From Bryobacterales bacterium (GTDB taxonomy: Bacteria > Acidobacteriota > Terriglobia > Bryobacterales > Bryobacteraceae), in assembly GCA_003135055.1 (NCBI GenBank), contig PLDF01000366.1, forward strand, positions 1 through 49,985: a stretch of DNA of 49,985 nt, in the 5' to 3' direction. The number at the start of each line of letters is the position of its first letter. Position 1 is the stretch's first letter. A model generated the notes under the pieces. It was not told where the DNA came from, did not search any database, and saw only the letters and a program-made list of their open reading frames with translations. A program made the translations under genes and the position numbers. This document shows positions 15,903 through 25,286 of the stretch, one piece after another.

Positions 15903-18056
15903 TCACACCGCGTCCACGACGCAACGAAACCCCACAGCCCCGGAGCGATCTTTGCCAGGCGCGATCAGCAGGAATTTGCCGTGCTCGCTCACCTTGTACG
16001 CCTGCGGGAAATACCAGTGCGAGCCTTGCGGCTGGTAGTGGCTGCCACCCTTTAAAATCAGGTTGCGCGTGTGGTCGTCGGCAACTTCGTCAGTCATCTG
16101 CCAGACGTTGCCAATCAGATCCTGCACGCCCCAGGGGCTCGTGCCTTTCGGATGAGCGCCGACATCCGCCGCGGCCGCCATGGTCCGGCCGGTATCGGGC
16201 GCAGGTACGGCGCTTGCGTCCCAAGCGCTACCCCATGGGTAAGCGCGCCCGTCGGCGCCCTGCGCGGCATACTGCCATTCCCATTCGCGAGGAAGCCTCT
16301 TGCCGGCCCACTTGGCATATGCGCGGGCATCTTCGACCGATACCCATACCACCGGCTTGTTCGCACCGTCCGGCGGATAAGTTCCATTCGTCCAATGCTT
16401 CAAAAAATTGTGATCGTCGTTCGGACGATAGTGCGTGGCGTCCAGAAATTTCTTGAATTGTGCGTTGGTAACGGGATACTGGTCGATGAAGAACGGCGAA
16501 ACCGTCATCCGGTGTTGGTGGAAACGGCGCGGAGAGTCCTCCCACGGATACTGTACGTCAACGCCAATCTCGTTATTACCCTCGATCATGATCCCGGAAA
16601 CCTGGAAATCATACGGGCCGCCTTCGATGCGCACCATTCCTTCCGCCGCGCTCGCGGATTTTGCCGTGGCCGGAATGTCGACGAGGCGCTGTGGAAGAAA
16701 CCGCCGCTCTTCGGAGTAGCTCATCAGCGGCTTCCGGGCCAGCGCGGCCATCTCCGCCAGATACGCGTCGAGTCCGGATACCGGCGCCGCCGTTGCGAGT
16801 AACGCGCCGTATCCCTTAGGCTCCAGGGAGAAGCTCACGACGGCGCTATCGCCGCGAACGTCCGGCGCGAGCTCAACCCCGTTCCAGAGGTCGTAATAAC
16901 GCGTGCCCGGCTTATGAACGATCCGAATCTGATTGCCCGATACGTTGTATTCGTTCCGGTTGACGAATGTCCAAATTGTATAGCCCGCGCCGGGGAACTT
17001 GCTCGCGTAGACAAAGGGCCGGAGCACGGGCGTATGCGGCTCCCACTCCGGGCTGACCAAGGCAGCCGCGAACTTACGCTCGATCTTGCCGATGCGGCGA
17101 ATGGCCTCGGCGTCCCGATCCGGAATCTGATTCCAGATGCCCCAAATGTTTTCCCACGTTTCGTATCCGGCGCCGTTAAAAAACGCTTCCTGCAGATCGT
17201 CGTTTTTGTCGCGAGCCCAGCGGCGGCAGACGTTCACCATGTGGCGGGCGTCCAGCCACTTGTACCGGCTCACGGCCGGGATAAGGTCATACTTCCAGTA
17301 GCCCCAGGTCATGTTGTTCCACGCCAGCATCTCGTCCGAATCGAGACCGCTCTCGGGCTCGAGCACGAGCGGATGACCTGCGCGATCCGAAGCGTCGCGA
17401 AACACGCGCGGCACGCCCCGCAACGTATCCCCGTTTATGCCATCCGCGCCGATCTCTTTAAATAAGCGCGCGGCCGCTTCCCAGTTGGTTATGCCCTCGT
17501 CGCGCGTTCCCTGGTCCCAAAGCATAATCGGAAACAGTACGCGGACGCCTCTCCGGTGAAAATCCTCCACCATCTTGCGAAGTCCGGCGAGCCCGCCGGG
17601 CATATCGCGCAGCAAGTCGTTCTGGTTGCGATCGTCGATGCCGATATTCGGATACGTATGCCAAACCAGCACGCTGTCGATCCCGCCGTAGCGCTTCTCG
17701 AGGTCGTCGAGGTACCGGTCCACCGTGTACTTGCCCGCCACCGGATCGTAGAAGTAACGGTCTTCGATCATCATCTGCGGCTGCATGAAGCTGCTTTGCG
17801 CCCATTTGAGTTCCGCCCGGCCGTACTCGGAGCCGTTATAGCCGATGCGGATCAGACGCTCGCTGCGCCAGTGCTGGATATCGGCGAGCCAGGATTTAAA
17901 TTGCGAGGGATTGGGCGGCCCTGGTATCTGCTCGTTCTGCGGAGCATACTGGACGTCCTGCGCGGCAACGGAGAGCGCCACGGCGGCCAACACCAGGAGG
18001 CGAATAGGGATCAGGGCGAATTGCCGTACCGAATTCGAAGACGCTTCCATTGTCAC
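15903..18056 (-). CDS. Secreted protein: glycosidase-like barrel plus SUMF1/FGE-type domain
   Basis: 717 residues. A signal peptide covers about residues 13-32 (LIPIRLLVLAAVALSVAAQ). Residues 40-400 look like a TIM-barrel glycoside-hydrolase-type region (SVLVWHTYPNIGID, GVRVLFPIMLWDQGTRDEG, EIGADGINGDTL, FNGAGYETWENIWG), followed by a beta-sandwich-like end (WTFVNRNEYNVSGNQI). From about 480 a formylglycine-generating-enzyme-like domain follows: MVRIEGGPYDFQ, FFIDQYPVTNAQFKKFLDA, PVVWVSVEDARAYAKWAGKRLP and VGFRCVV. The paired catalytic cysteines of true FGE are not seen, so the domain is probably non-enzymatic or lectin-like. A GGAG lies upstream of the ATG. It probably acts on polysaccharide. 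Confidence 0.75.
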   Translation of the reverse strand: MTMEASSNSVRQFALIPIRLLVLAAVALSVAAQDVQYAPQNEQIPGPPNPSQFKSWLADIQHWRSERLIRIGYNGSEYGRAELKWAQSSFMQPQMMIEDRYFYDPVAGKYTVDRYLDDLEKRYGGIDSVLVWHTYPNIGIDDRNQNDLLRDMPGGLAGLRKMVEDFHRRGVRVLFPIMLWDQGTRDEGITNWEAAARLFKEIGADGINGDTLRGVPRVFRDASDRAGHPLVLEPESGLDSDEMLAWNNMTWGYWKYDLIPAVSRYKWLDARHMVNVCRRWARDKNDDLQEAFFNGAGYETWENIWGIWNQIPDRDAEAIRRIGKIERKFAAALVSPEWEPHTPVLRPFVYASKFPGAGYTIWTFVNRNEYNVSGNQIRIVHKPGTRYYDLWNGVELAPDVRGDSAVVSFSLEPKGYGALLATAAPVSGLDAYLAEMAALARKPLMSYSEERRFLPQRLVDIPATAKSASAAEGMVRIEGGPYDFQVSGIMIEGNNEIGVDVQYPWEDSPRRFHQHRMTVSPFFIDQYPVTNAQFKKFLDATHYRPNDDHNFLKHWTNGTYPPDGANKPVVWVSVEDARAYAKWAGKRLPREWEWQYAAQGADGRAYPWGSAWDASAVPAPDTGRTMAAAADVGAHPKGTSPWGVQDLIGNVWQMTDEVADDHTRNLILKGGSHYQPQGSHWYFPQAYKVSEHGKFLLIAPGKDRSGAVGFRCVVDAV

Positions 18057-18246
18057 TGCTCCAACATGTTCGTGAATTATTTATGGCCTCGACGCCCCCA
18101 ATAACCCGAGCCTGGACCTCACTCTGTCGTATCTATCCCGTTCCAATCGGGACCCGACAACTTCCATACCGATTGAAGTGGCTCCCCAAAATCATACATC
18201 CGCCGCCAGTATTTTGCACCCAACAAAACCGTTGAAATGAAACCGT

Positions 18247-18440
18247 TGCCTGGCGGGCAGGTTGACAAACCAATTGAGCCGCCCTGTGACGGACGCCACA
18301 ACACTAAAAGCGAAATACGATTTCACCCTGACATTCTCGCCGGAAGGATTGAATGGGCCGATGGGCCAACTGCCGCCACCTCCGTCTCCTCCCGGTGGCG
18401 GAGGAGGGGCGCCGGCGGCAGGTCTGCCCGACGCCAAGCC
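18247..18440 (+). pseudogene. Remnant of a TIGR03435 family protein
   Basis: The reading LSRPVTDATTLKAKYDFTLT followed by FSPEGLNGPMG and a Pro/Gly-rich PPPPSPPGGGGGAPAAG segment matches the conserved C-terminal part of the TIGR03435 soil-associated family of Acidobacteria. The rest of the protein is absent. The reading breaks near the usual FSAVQEQLGLKLE region. Confidence 0.75.
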
Positions 18441-18655
18441 GCGACCCGGGCCGTCCCGTCGGCCCCAAAGCGAAGCGGCGAGCCATTAACCGCATTTGGT
18501 CATGCGACCGGGTATGGTCAGGCCTCCCTGGCCCTCGTCACCGTAATTGACCGCAATTCCGCCGGCGTCACGGTTTTCCTGAACGGCGCCGCGCGTGCAC
18601 TCACATTCCCAAGCTATCTGCGATGCCGTTGAAAACGGCAGCCCGGAAGGAAATC
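18441..18655. other. Degenerate sequence before the small secreted protein gene
   Basis: A plus-strand reading LVTVIDRNSAGVTVFLNG resembles a domain end of a larger extracellular protein, but no start or full domain exists. It is probably debris continuous with the TIGR03435 remnant. Confidence 0.3.
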
Positions 18656-19114
18656 ATGAGGAAATATTCAACCGCTATAATTGCTGGAACCGTCGTGACG
18701 ACCCTCCTCGTCGCGTGCTCCGCCTTCGCGCGCGACCACAGCGCCCTGAACGGCACATGGACGCTAATTCCCGCCAAGAGCGATTTCGCCGGCCAGTCCG
18801 TCGTTCAAACCGGCACGGTGACAATCGGCGATCGGGATGGCATCATCATTGTGCAACGCAATTTCGTGTATGCAGGCGCCACCGAGACCTTCTTCTACCA
18901 CGACATCACGGACGCCGAGAACAACGCCACGATTCACACCGGCAAAGACCTCAAGAGCAAGACGAGGTGGGATCACGATGTCCTGAAAGTGACCACCACG
19001 CAATCCGGCGCGATAACTCTCGAAAGCTACACCCTTGCCGCTGATGGCGACATGATAGTCAGCGTCGAAAGGCCGGAGCACAAGCCGATCACCCTCGTCT
19101 TCCAGCGCAAATAG
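18656..19114 (+). CDS. Small secreted lipocalin-like or beta-sandwich protein
   Basis: 152 residues with signal peptide MRKYSTAIIAGTVVTTLL, a VACS-AFA end, and then a mature region starting DHSALNGTWTLIPAKSDF. That opening and alternating beta strands (GTVTIGDRDGIIIVQRNF, VLKVTTTQSGAITLESYTL) resemble the small hypothetical acidobacterial proteins with an 'LNGTW' start. GGAAGGAAATC immediately upstream is a strong Shine-Dalgarno. Cys21 could also make it a lipoprotein, but the lipobox is poor. Function is unknown. Confidence 0.75.
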   Translation: MRKYSTAIIAGTVVTTLLVACSAFARDHSALNGTWTLIPAKSDFAGQSVVQTGTVTIGDRDGIIIVQRNFVYAGATETFFYHDITDAENNATIHTGKDLKSKTRWDHDVLKVTTTQSGAITLESYTLAADGDMIVSVERPEHKPITLVFQRK

Positions 19115-19189
19115 AGCAACCGCCGCAAGTTTGGGTGGCGAACCATTCCTGCGGCATCGCTTGCTACGCCGTGTGGGCCGGCGAAAGAC

Positions 19190-19400
19190 GCCACCAACCC
19201 TTGCAGGAGGGGCCACACCGAGCCCACGCCAAGGGCCTCATCGCCTACTGCAGCGGGCATGCCGGGCGTAAGCACTACGATGGATATCTGCGGCTAGGCT
19301 ACGGGATCGGCAGTGGGGCCGAGGAGAGCGCGCACCAAGGTGGAGAGCGCGCATAAGCAGGTGGTGCACCGCTTTCGTCAGGCCTGGCATGCGCTATAGC
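19190..19400 (+). pseudogene. Transposase C-terminal remnant (ISKra4-like)
   Basis: The readings contain YLRLGYGIGSGAEESAH and, one frame away, VESAHKQVVHRFRQAWHAL. The IGSG-x-ESAHKxVV motif is typical of the C-terminal catalytic glutamate region of ISKra4-type transposases. The second stretch repeats the ESAH part, so a small duplication caused the shift. No terminal inverted repeats and no N-terminal half are present. Confidence 0.6.
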
Positions 19401-19575
19401 GACGGTGGCCATGATGGATGCATGGCCCATCGCTCACCACTGGCAGTTCCCGGCGACCGAGCGCGCCTGGAGGTTGCGAGACCCGACCTGCTCGGGCTGT
19501 TCCGCGCTCCGGACCGCATGGATCTTTCTCCCGATGAAGTTCCACAGGGCCTCTTCAGGCAACTCTTGTAAAGGG

Positions 19576-19788
19576 ATGCCGATTATGCCGAAGCTCTTTG
19601 GGGCGCCGGATCAGCCCGAAGAAAGTTTGCGTCGCAGCGCCATGCTCCGCGATACGCTCACCACACTCGACCAGTTGCCGTCGGCGTGCGCCCGGTTTCG
19701 GAAACAATTACCGGACCGTGCCCATCCCGCCTTGGAACGACTGGAAGACAACGTCCGCAAGTCGCTGAACCCCAAAGAGGACCTATAA
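19576..19788 (+). CDS. Small hypothetical protein
   Basis: 70 residues, mostly helical (ESLRRSAMLRDTLTTLDQLP, ALERLEDNVRKSL). GTAAAGGG lies directly before the ATG. It may be the tail of the decayed insertion element rather than a real gene. No family is recognised. Confidence 0.3.
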   Translation: MPIMPKLFGAPDQPEESLRRSAMLRDTLTTLDQLPSACARFRKQLPDRAHPALERLEDNVRKSLNPKEDL

Positions 19789-19863
19789 CATGGCGCCTGG
19801 CAGAGATCCCGAAAACCTTTAAGCGCCCAATGCGGAAGCGATCCGAAAGCGAACGCCATCGGC

Positions 19864-19869
19864 TATAGT
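19864..19869 (+). promoter_or_regulatory. -10 box of the nucleotidyltransferase module
   Basis: TATAGT ends exactly 6 nt before ATG 19876. There is no Shine-Dalgarno and the -35 is poor. A leaderless start is predicted. Confidence 0.5.
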
Positions 19870-19875
19870 ATAGGT

Positions 19876-20118
19876 ATGAGGCCCGAAGACACGAGTCCGG
19901 AGGCGTGGGCGGTTTTTCTGGATCTTCAGCGCCGCACACCGCCCGCGGAGAAGATACGCCGTGCGATGTCGCTTTCGAAAACGGTCCAATTGCTTTCCGA
20001 AGCGGGACTTCGACGGAAGTTTCCAGAGGCCACCGACCGCGAGATCTTCCTGCGGCGCGTGCGTTTGACCTTGGGTGAAGATCTCTTCCGAAAAGCGTAT
20101 AGCACAGAACTGACGTGA
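19876..20118 (+). CDS. Small partner of nucleotidyltransferase, candidate antitoxin
   Basis: 80 residues, helical and charged (MRPEDTSPEAWAVFLDLQRR, EKIRRAMSLSKTVQLLSEAG, ATDREIFLRRVRLTLGEDLF). The last codon overlaps the GTG of the next gene (GTGA), so the two are translationally coupled. Size, order and overlap match bacterial toxin-antitoxin or abortive-infection pairs built on a nucleotidyltransferase. No DNA-binding motif is evident. The role is inferred from context only. Confidence 0.65.
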   Translation: MRPEDTSPEAWAVFLDLQRRTPPAEKIRRAMSLSKTVQLLSEAGLRRKFPEATDREIFLRRVRLTLGEDLFRKAYSTELT

Positions 20119-20687
20119 CCGTAGTCAATCCGCTGAATCCCTTATCGGCCGCTCTAAACAGCTTGCAATTGCCGTTTGCGGTTGTCGGGTCGGCAGCCTC
20201 TTCTGCCAGAGGCGTTCCCAGGGCAACCATGGATATCGATTTGGTGGTCCGCATCGGAGCCCTGCACGCAGAGAAGTTGGTAGCGGCTCTCGGCCCCGGA
20301 TGGTATGCCGACGCTCAACAGATCCGCCAGGCCATTCAAGCCGGCCGTGCGTTCAATATCATCCACATGCCAACCGGCTGGAAGATCGACCTGTTCCCGG
20401 CGCAATCCGATTTCCACGAGTGCGAAATGCAGCGCGCGACTCTTGAGCCGGTGACGATCGACGGCGAAGCGGTTGTATGTCCCGTTTCGGCGCCCGAAGA
20501 CGTCCTTCTGGCCAAGCTGCGCTGGTACGAAGACGGCGGCCAGGTTTCGGATCGCCAATGGGGCGATATCACCGGCATTGTTGGCGCCAATCCTAATTTG
20601 GATCTCGAATACACGCGCCTGTGGGCTGGGCGGCTGCAAGTTACCGGCCTGCTGGATCGAGCGCTGTCGCAACGCGCCACGGATTAG
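20115..20687 (+). CDS. Nucleotidyltransferase-fold protein
   Basis: 190 residues. It carries the polymerase-beta-type signature G-S-(x)n-R-x-T-x-D-I-D: VVGSAASSARGVPRATMDID, where the DID aspartates would bind metal. A later acidic strand is WKIDLFP. The C-terminal part (VSAPEDVLLAKLRWYEDGG) is typical of nucleotidyltransferases related to the AbiEii/DUF6036 group. The start is GTG within the stop of the upstream small gene. It may nucleotidylate a tRNA or its partner protein. The target cannot be read from sequence. Confidence 0.75.
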   Translation: MTVVNPLNPLSAALNSLQLPFAVVGSAASSARGVPRATMDIDLVVRIGALHAEKLVAALGPGWYADAQQIRQAIQAGRAFNIIHMPTGWKIDLFPAQSDFHECEMQRATLEPVTIDGEAVVCPVSAPEDVLLAKLRWYEDGGQVSDRQWGDITGIVGANPNLDLEYTRLWAGRLQVTGLLDRALSQRATD

Positions 20688-20732
20688 CTGTCTTTCGGGC
20701 TCCGCCGGCGTCTAACCATCGGAGGAGCCACC

Positions 20733-23138
20733 TTGCTCGCAGACTTGCGCTACGCATTCCGCTCGCTGGCGAAATCGCCGCGCTTTGCCGTTGTCGCCTT
20801 GTTGGCGCTCGCCATCGGCATCGGGGCCAACACCGCTATGTTCAGCGTGGCGTACAACGTGCTGCTCAAGCCGTTGGCCTATCCGCATCCCGAGAAGCTC
20901 GTCTTCATACAGGAAAGCAACAACCGGTTTGGCACGTTTCCCACTGCGCCAGCCACTTACGCCGATTGGCGCGATCAGCAGAGCGTGTTCCAATCGATGG
21001 CGGCGGCCGAGGCGTGGGGCGCATCGCTCACCGGCAGTGGACGGCCGGAGCAGCTCGATGGCTTGCGGGCGTCTGCTTCGCTGCTGGACGTTCTGGGCGT
21101 GCAGCCCATGCTGGGCCGCGGATTCCGGCCGGAAGATACGCACGCCGTGCTGCTGAGTTACCGGCTGTGGCAGCGGCGCTTCGGCGGCGACCCGCAGATT
21201 CTGGGGAAATCGATCGCCCTGAACGGCGAAAACTATAGCGTGACCGGCGTCATGCCGCAAGGGTTCCAATTCCCGCCGTTCTGGCAGGAGAATGCCGAAT
21301 TGTGGGTTCCCTTCATCGTTCCGCCGGCGCGTTTGCACGACCGCGGCAGCCGCTCAGTCCGCGTCTTCGCGCGCCTGCGGGACGGCGTCACGCTGGAACA
21401 GGCGCAAACGCAAATGAGCGCTATCGCACGGCGGATCGAGCTCGAATACCCCAAGACCAATACCGATACCGGCGCGCGCGTTACGCCTCTCGACGAGGCG
21501 ACGGTGGGCAAGATCCGCCCGGCGTTACTGGTGTTGCTGGCGGCCGTAGGCTTCCTGCTATTGATCGCGTGCGGGAATGTGGCCAATCTGCTGCTGGCGC
21601 GTGCCACCGGGCGGCAAAAGGAGATAGCGCTACGGGTGGCGATCGGCGCCAGCCGCTGGCGAATCGTGCGGCAGTTGCTAGCGGAAAGCGTAGCGCTCTC
21701 GATGGTGGGCTCCGCGCTCGGGCTGCTGCTGGCGTACTGGGCGGTTCACGCGCTCACCGGCGCGATCCCCGAAGCCAGCCGCTTCACGCTGCCGCGCTAC
21801 CACGAGATCGGCATCGGCGTCCCGGTGTTACTGTTCACCATGGCGGTTTCCGCCGTCACCGCGATGCTGTTCGGTGTCGCGCCCGCGCTGCAATTCTCGC
21901 GGCCCGATCTGAACGCGGCATTGAAAGAGGCTGCTAGAGTTTCATCGCGGCAGGGCGGACGGTTGCGAAACCTGCTGGTAGTGAGCGAAGTCGCTGTCTC
22001 GCTGGTGTTGCTTTCAGGCGCGGGGCTGATGATCCGCAGCTTCTGGAACTTGAGCGCGGTGGATTCGGGTTTCGATCCGCATAACGTACTCAGCATGACG
22101 GTCAATGTTGGCGCTTCGCCCTACGCCGCGCCGGAAAAACGTGCGCAGTTTTTCCGCGAGACCTTGGATCGAGTGGCGGCCGTGCCCGGCGTCCGCACGG
22201 TAAGCGGCATCAACCATCTTCCACTGGCCGGCGACCAGTGGGGGTTCGGATTTTTGGTGGAAGGGCAACCGATTCCTCCGCCGGGGAATCAGCCGAGCGC
22301 CGTATTCCGCATGACGTTTCCGCGCTACTTCGAAACCATGCGGATTCCCCTGGAACAAGGGCGTGACTTCACCGATCGCGACAATGCGAATGCGGCGCCC
22401 GTGGCCATTATCAATCAGACCATGGCGCGGCGTTACTGGCCGGACAGCGGCGCTATCGGCAAACGCTTTCGAAGTAGCGTGAACGACCCTTGGGTGATCG
22501 TGGTTGGCGTCGTCCGCGATGCCGAGCAGCGCGATTGGGGCAGCGCCGCCGATTGCGAATTCTACTTCCCGTTTCCGCAGGATTTGGCGGATACTCAGCG
22601 CTATTTCACGCTGGTGGCGCGAACCGCGGGCGATCCGCGCGCGCTGGCGGAATCGATTGAGAAGGCCGTGTGGACGCTCGATCCCGACCTGCCCATCGCC
22701 GAAGTGCAGAGCATGGAGCAGGTAGTGAGCCGGGCCGTATGGCAGCCTCGATTTTCGACCACGCTGCTGGGCGGCTTCGCGGCGCTGGCATTGGCGCTGG
22801 CGGCGATCGGAATCTACGGCGTGATTTCATACGGGGTGGGCCAGCGGCAGCGTGAGATCGGTATCCGCATGGCGCTGGGCGCGCGGCCGGGCGATGTGCA
22901 ACGCAGCGTGCTGGGCGAAAGCGCGAAGCTGGCCGCACTGGGAAGCGTGATCGGCATCGCGGGCGCGCTGCTGCTTACGCGCTACCTGCGGACGCTGCTC
23001 TATCAGGTGAGCGCCACAGACCCGGTGGTGATTGCACTGGCGGCGTGCGCCCTGGGGGCCGTGGCTTTGGCGGCAGCGTGGCTGCCGGCGCGGCGCGCTA
23101 CCACGGTCGATCCGGCGGTGGCGCTGCGGGGCGAGTAG
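20733..23138 (+). CDS. ADOP family permease (MacB/FtsX-like)
   Basis: 801 residues. It starts at TTG 20733, 5-11 nt after a GGAGGAG ribosome-binding site. The domain order is MacB-type: TM1 (FAVVALLALAIGIG), a large periplasmic MacB_PCD domain (about 50-235), an FtsX block of three TMs (about 265-390), a second periplasmic domain and a second FtsX block (about 680-790) ending in PARRATTVDPAVALRGE. This duplicated architecture is that of the acidobacterial ADOP permeases, which lack an ATPase gene beside them; none is seen here. No padR-like gene precedes it, which is unusual. The substrate is unknown. Confidence 0.92.
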   Translation: MLADLRYAFRSLAKSPRFAVVALLALAIGIGANTAMFSVAYNVLLKPLAYPHPEKLVFIQESNNRFGTFPTAPATYADWRDQQSVFQSMAAAEAWGASLTGSGRPEQLDGLRASASLLDVLGVQPMLGRGFRPEDTHAVLLSYRLWQRRFGGDPQILGKSIALNGENYSVTGVMPQGFQFPPFWQENAELWVPFIVPPARLHDRGSRSVRVFARLRDGVTLEQAQTQMSAIARRIELEYPKTNTDTGARVTPLDEATVGKIRPALLVLLAAVGFLLLIACGNVANLLLARATGRQKEIALRVAIGASRWRIVRQLLAESVALSMVGSALGLLLAYWAVHALTGAIPEASRFTLPRYHEIGIGVPVLLFTMAVSAVTAMLFGVAPALQFSRPDLNAALKEAARVSSRQGGRLRNLLVVSEVAVSLVLLSGAGLMIRSFWNLSAVDSGFDPHNVLSMTVNVGASPYAAPEKRAQFFRETLDRVAAVPGVRTVSGINHLPLAGDQWGFGFLVEGQPIPPPGNQPSAVFRMTFPRYFETMRIPLEQGRDFTDRDNANAAPVAIINQTMARRYWPDSGAIGKRFRSSVNDPWVIVVGVVRDAEQRDWGSAADCEFYFPFPQDLADTQRYFTLVARTAGDPRALAESIEKAVWTLDPDLPIAEVQSMEQVVSRAVWQPRFSTTLLGGFAALALALAAIGIYGVISYGVGQRQREIGIRMALGARPGDVQRSVLGESAKLAALGSVIGIAGALLLTRYLRTLLYQVSATDPVVIALAACALGAVALAAAWLPARRATTVDPAVALRGE

Positions 23139-23209
23139 GTGGAAGGCGGCTTACAAGCGGTGGAAGCGGCGCCGGGCGAGACCAGCCAATCCCACAAGTA
23201 ATCCGTCAT

Positions 23210-23400
23210 GATGGAATAAGGCTCGGTCGTCGCGTACTGGAAGACGAGGCAATCAGCGTCCGGGCCATTGAACCCCCTGCGCTCTCCGATCAACGGCGGC
23301 AACATCTGGCGGAGGAGTTAAGGAAATATTTCGCCGAAGTGGATGCCCGCCGTAAGCCCGGCTCGGCGGAGGAAGCCGAGGAAATCCTCACCGTCGATTC
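23210..23400 (+). pseudogene. Truncated small ORF cut by hairpin repeat
   Basis: The plus-strand reading LEDEAISVRAIEPPALSDQR, then LAEELRKYFAEVDARRKPG and SAEEAEEILT has regular codon use. It looks like the body of a small antitoxin-type protein. It stops matching at the junction with the repeat at 23400. No start codon with a ribosome-binding site is clear. Confidence 0.35.
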
Positions 23401-23518
23401 TACATTCTGGTCAAGTCCGAAGTGAAGTGGGACAGACGATCGTTTTTTGTCGTCTGTCAAGCGGCTGTACCTTTAACGAAACACAACAGACCACGAAAGG
23501 CGATGGTCTGTCCTACCA
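23399..23518. repeat. Hairpin repeat element, short copy
   Basis: Same left edge (CTACATTCTGGTCAAGTC) and right edge (GGTCTGTCCTACC) as at 5639-5842. Hairpins are GACAGACGA(23431-23439)/TCGTCTGTC(23450-23458) and ACAGACCA(23486-23493)/TGGTCTGT(23504-23511). The central part is much shorter than in the other copy. No target-site duplication could be defined. Confidence 0.75.
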
Positions 23519-23687
23519 AGCACACCGGCTTTCAGCCGCGCGCGTCAGCAAGCGGTCTGGCAATGCGTGGACGGACTTTCGAAACGGTGTACTAAGCAAG
23601 ATTGGGATCGCGGTTCTCGACGACATCACGCTGGTGCACCGCTTGCGTTCCTTGACTCGCGGCGATACGAGTGTCGGTTCCAGGGCG
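23519..23687. other. Short intergenic region
   Basis: No gene or site is seen. Confidence 0.3.
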
Positions 23688-25286
23688 TCAGTGCGAGGGC
23701 AGCAGACCATACACATCCACTCTGTGTTTCGCGTCCACATATACGCGGCCGTCGACTACCGTGGGTATGGTGAACCGGAGCGTCAAACCCACCTGGTCGC
23801 GAGCGCTGTTCTGCTCGCTGTTATAGAGTTCTCGGGCGACGTTCGCAGCATCGTAGGCACGCAGGACCGCCGGCCGGTCGGCGCCATTCCAGGTCTTGGT
23901 CTCGATGAGCCAGACGATGCCGTTGCGGGTCCCGTTTGCCGAGATAGCCGGAGTGGCTCCCGGATTGCCGAACCGCCGGTCGCTCATCGCGTCGGGCCTC
24001 GCGGAGAGTCTCCCATGATCCAAAGGGAAGGCCGACAGATAGTCGCCGCTCGCCAGGATATAGACGTGGCCGTTCCAGTATGCGGGCGCCGAGTAAATGC
24101 CGTCGCGGAAGCGGATGACTTGCACGGCGTGGCTGTTACTCGACTCCTGAAACTTGCCTAAGTGGCCGCGATCGAGAACATAGAGACTGCCGTCTTTGCC
24201 GCCCACCAGAACGAGGCCGAAAGGGGCGCCCGGCTGCCGGGGAAGTAAGAGCGGGCCGCCGGAGCCCAAGTCGTCATCCTCGCGGTTGAGAGCCTTCTCG
24301 TTGGATGGAGTGAAGTAATCAAGCACATTGAGGCTGCGGTTGGCGAGGCTCAGTTTGAGAAGGCTGTCGCCGTAATCGCGGCCGTTGGCGGCGGCGGTGA
24401 ATTTCCCGTTTCCGGTGGCGGCATAAACGTTGCCCTCCTCATCGGCGGCCGGGCCGTTATCGCTCTGCCAGATGCCGCTCTCTTCGGCGTCCGGCGAAGC
24501 GTTGAACACCGCGGTTTGCGCCAGCGTGCGCGCGTCATACGGCATCACCCAGCCGTGGTAAGGACCCACGTCGCAGGAGGAGCCCCATGTCAGGTAGACT
24601 TGGCCGTTCGCCAGCAGCAGCGCGGCGCGCGGCAGTTCGCGCAAGGGTTCGAAGGCAACCTCGGCATGCGAGGCGCCGCGGCCCTTCACGGACGCTTTGA
24701 TTTCGACGGGTCCCCCGAATTTCTCCGCCCCGGTGGTGATTGCCAGCGCGTGCAATTTCTGCGCGTAGCGGCCCGATGAGAAAGCGCCGCCGCCTTCTTT
24801 GGTCCGCGCGAGAACGTAGAGCGTTCCGGTTTGCAGATCGATCGCGGGCGTGGGCGTGATTCCGATTTCGGGGGCGATGAACGGGCAGGCGACGTCGCGG
24901 GCCGGCACAGTGCCGATGCCGACGCCGGAATTGAGAAAACTGACGTGCCACAACGGGCCGGACGCGGCGCCCTCGGCATCGAATGCATACACGCTGTCAT
25001 GTTCCGTGGCGATGAAGATGACGCTGTGGGTCCCCTTTCCGGGGATCTCGACGCCGGCAAGGTAAAGCGGCTGGGCGTAGACATCGCCATCCACCGCAAA
25101 GGAGAAGATCTTGCCGAAATGTGCGGCGTTGACGTTGGCGGGGGTCAGCGTAATCTCATGCAGCGTGGCGCCGGTGCGGGCGTTGTCGTATTGCGCGGTG
25201 AGCACCTGGGCGGCGGCGGGGGAGTGGGGGAGCAGGGCGAATATCGGAATGAGGGCGAGCGATGTTGCGGGCGGGAGCCGAGTCAT
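23688..25286 (-). CDS. Secreted PQQ-like beta-propeller protein
   Basis: 532 residues with a signal peptide (LALIPIFALLPHSPAAAQ). Then QVLTAQYDNARTGATLHEIT and repeated blades with YAQPLYLAGV, HSVIFIATEHDSVYAFDAEG, TPTPAIDLQTGTLYV, NVYAATGNGKFT, GSLYVLDRGHLGKFQ, and TPAISANGTRNGIVWL. This is the quinoprotein alcohol dehydrogenase-like propeller as found in many acidobacterial exported proteins. PQQ-binding and catalytic residues cannot be confirmed, so it may be a structural or scaffolding propeller. Start selection follows the signal peptide. Confidence 0.8.
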   Translation of the reverse strand: MTRLPPATSLALIPIFALLPHSPAAAQVLTAQYDNARTGATLHEITLTPANVNAAHFGKIFSFAVDGDVYAQPLYLAGVEIPGKGTHSVIFIATEHDSVYAFDAEGAASGPLWHVSFLNSGVGIGTVPARDVACPFIAPEIGITPTPAIDLQTGTLYVLARTKEGGGAFSSGRYAQKLHALAITTGAEKFGGPVEIKASVKGRGASHAEVAFEPLRELPRAALLLANGQVYLTWGSSCDVGPYHGWVMPYDARTLAQTAVFNASPDAEESGIWQSDNGPAADEEGNVYAATGNGKFTAAANGRDYGDSLLKLSLANRSLNVLDYFTPSNEKALNREDDDLGSGGPLLLPRQPGAPFGLVLVGGKDGSLYVLDRGHLGKFQESSNSHAVQVIRFRDGIYSAPAYWNGHVYILASGDYLSAFPLDHGRLSARPDAMSDRRFGNPGATPAISANGTRNGIVWLIETKTWNGADRPAVLRAYDAANVARELYNSEQNSARDQVGLTLRFTIPTVVDGRVYVDAKHRVDVYGLLPSH

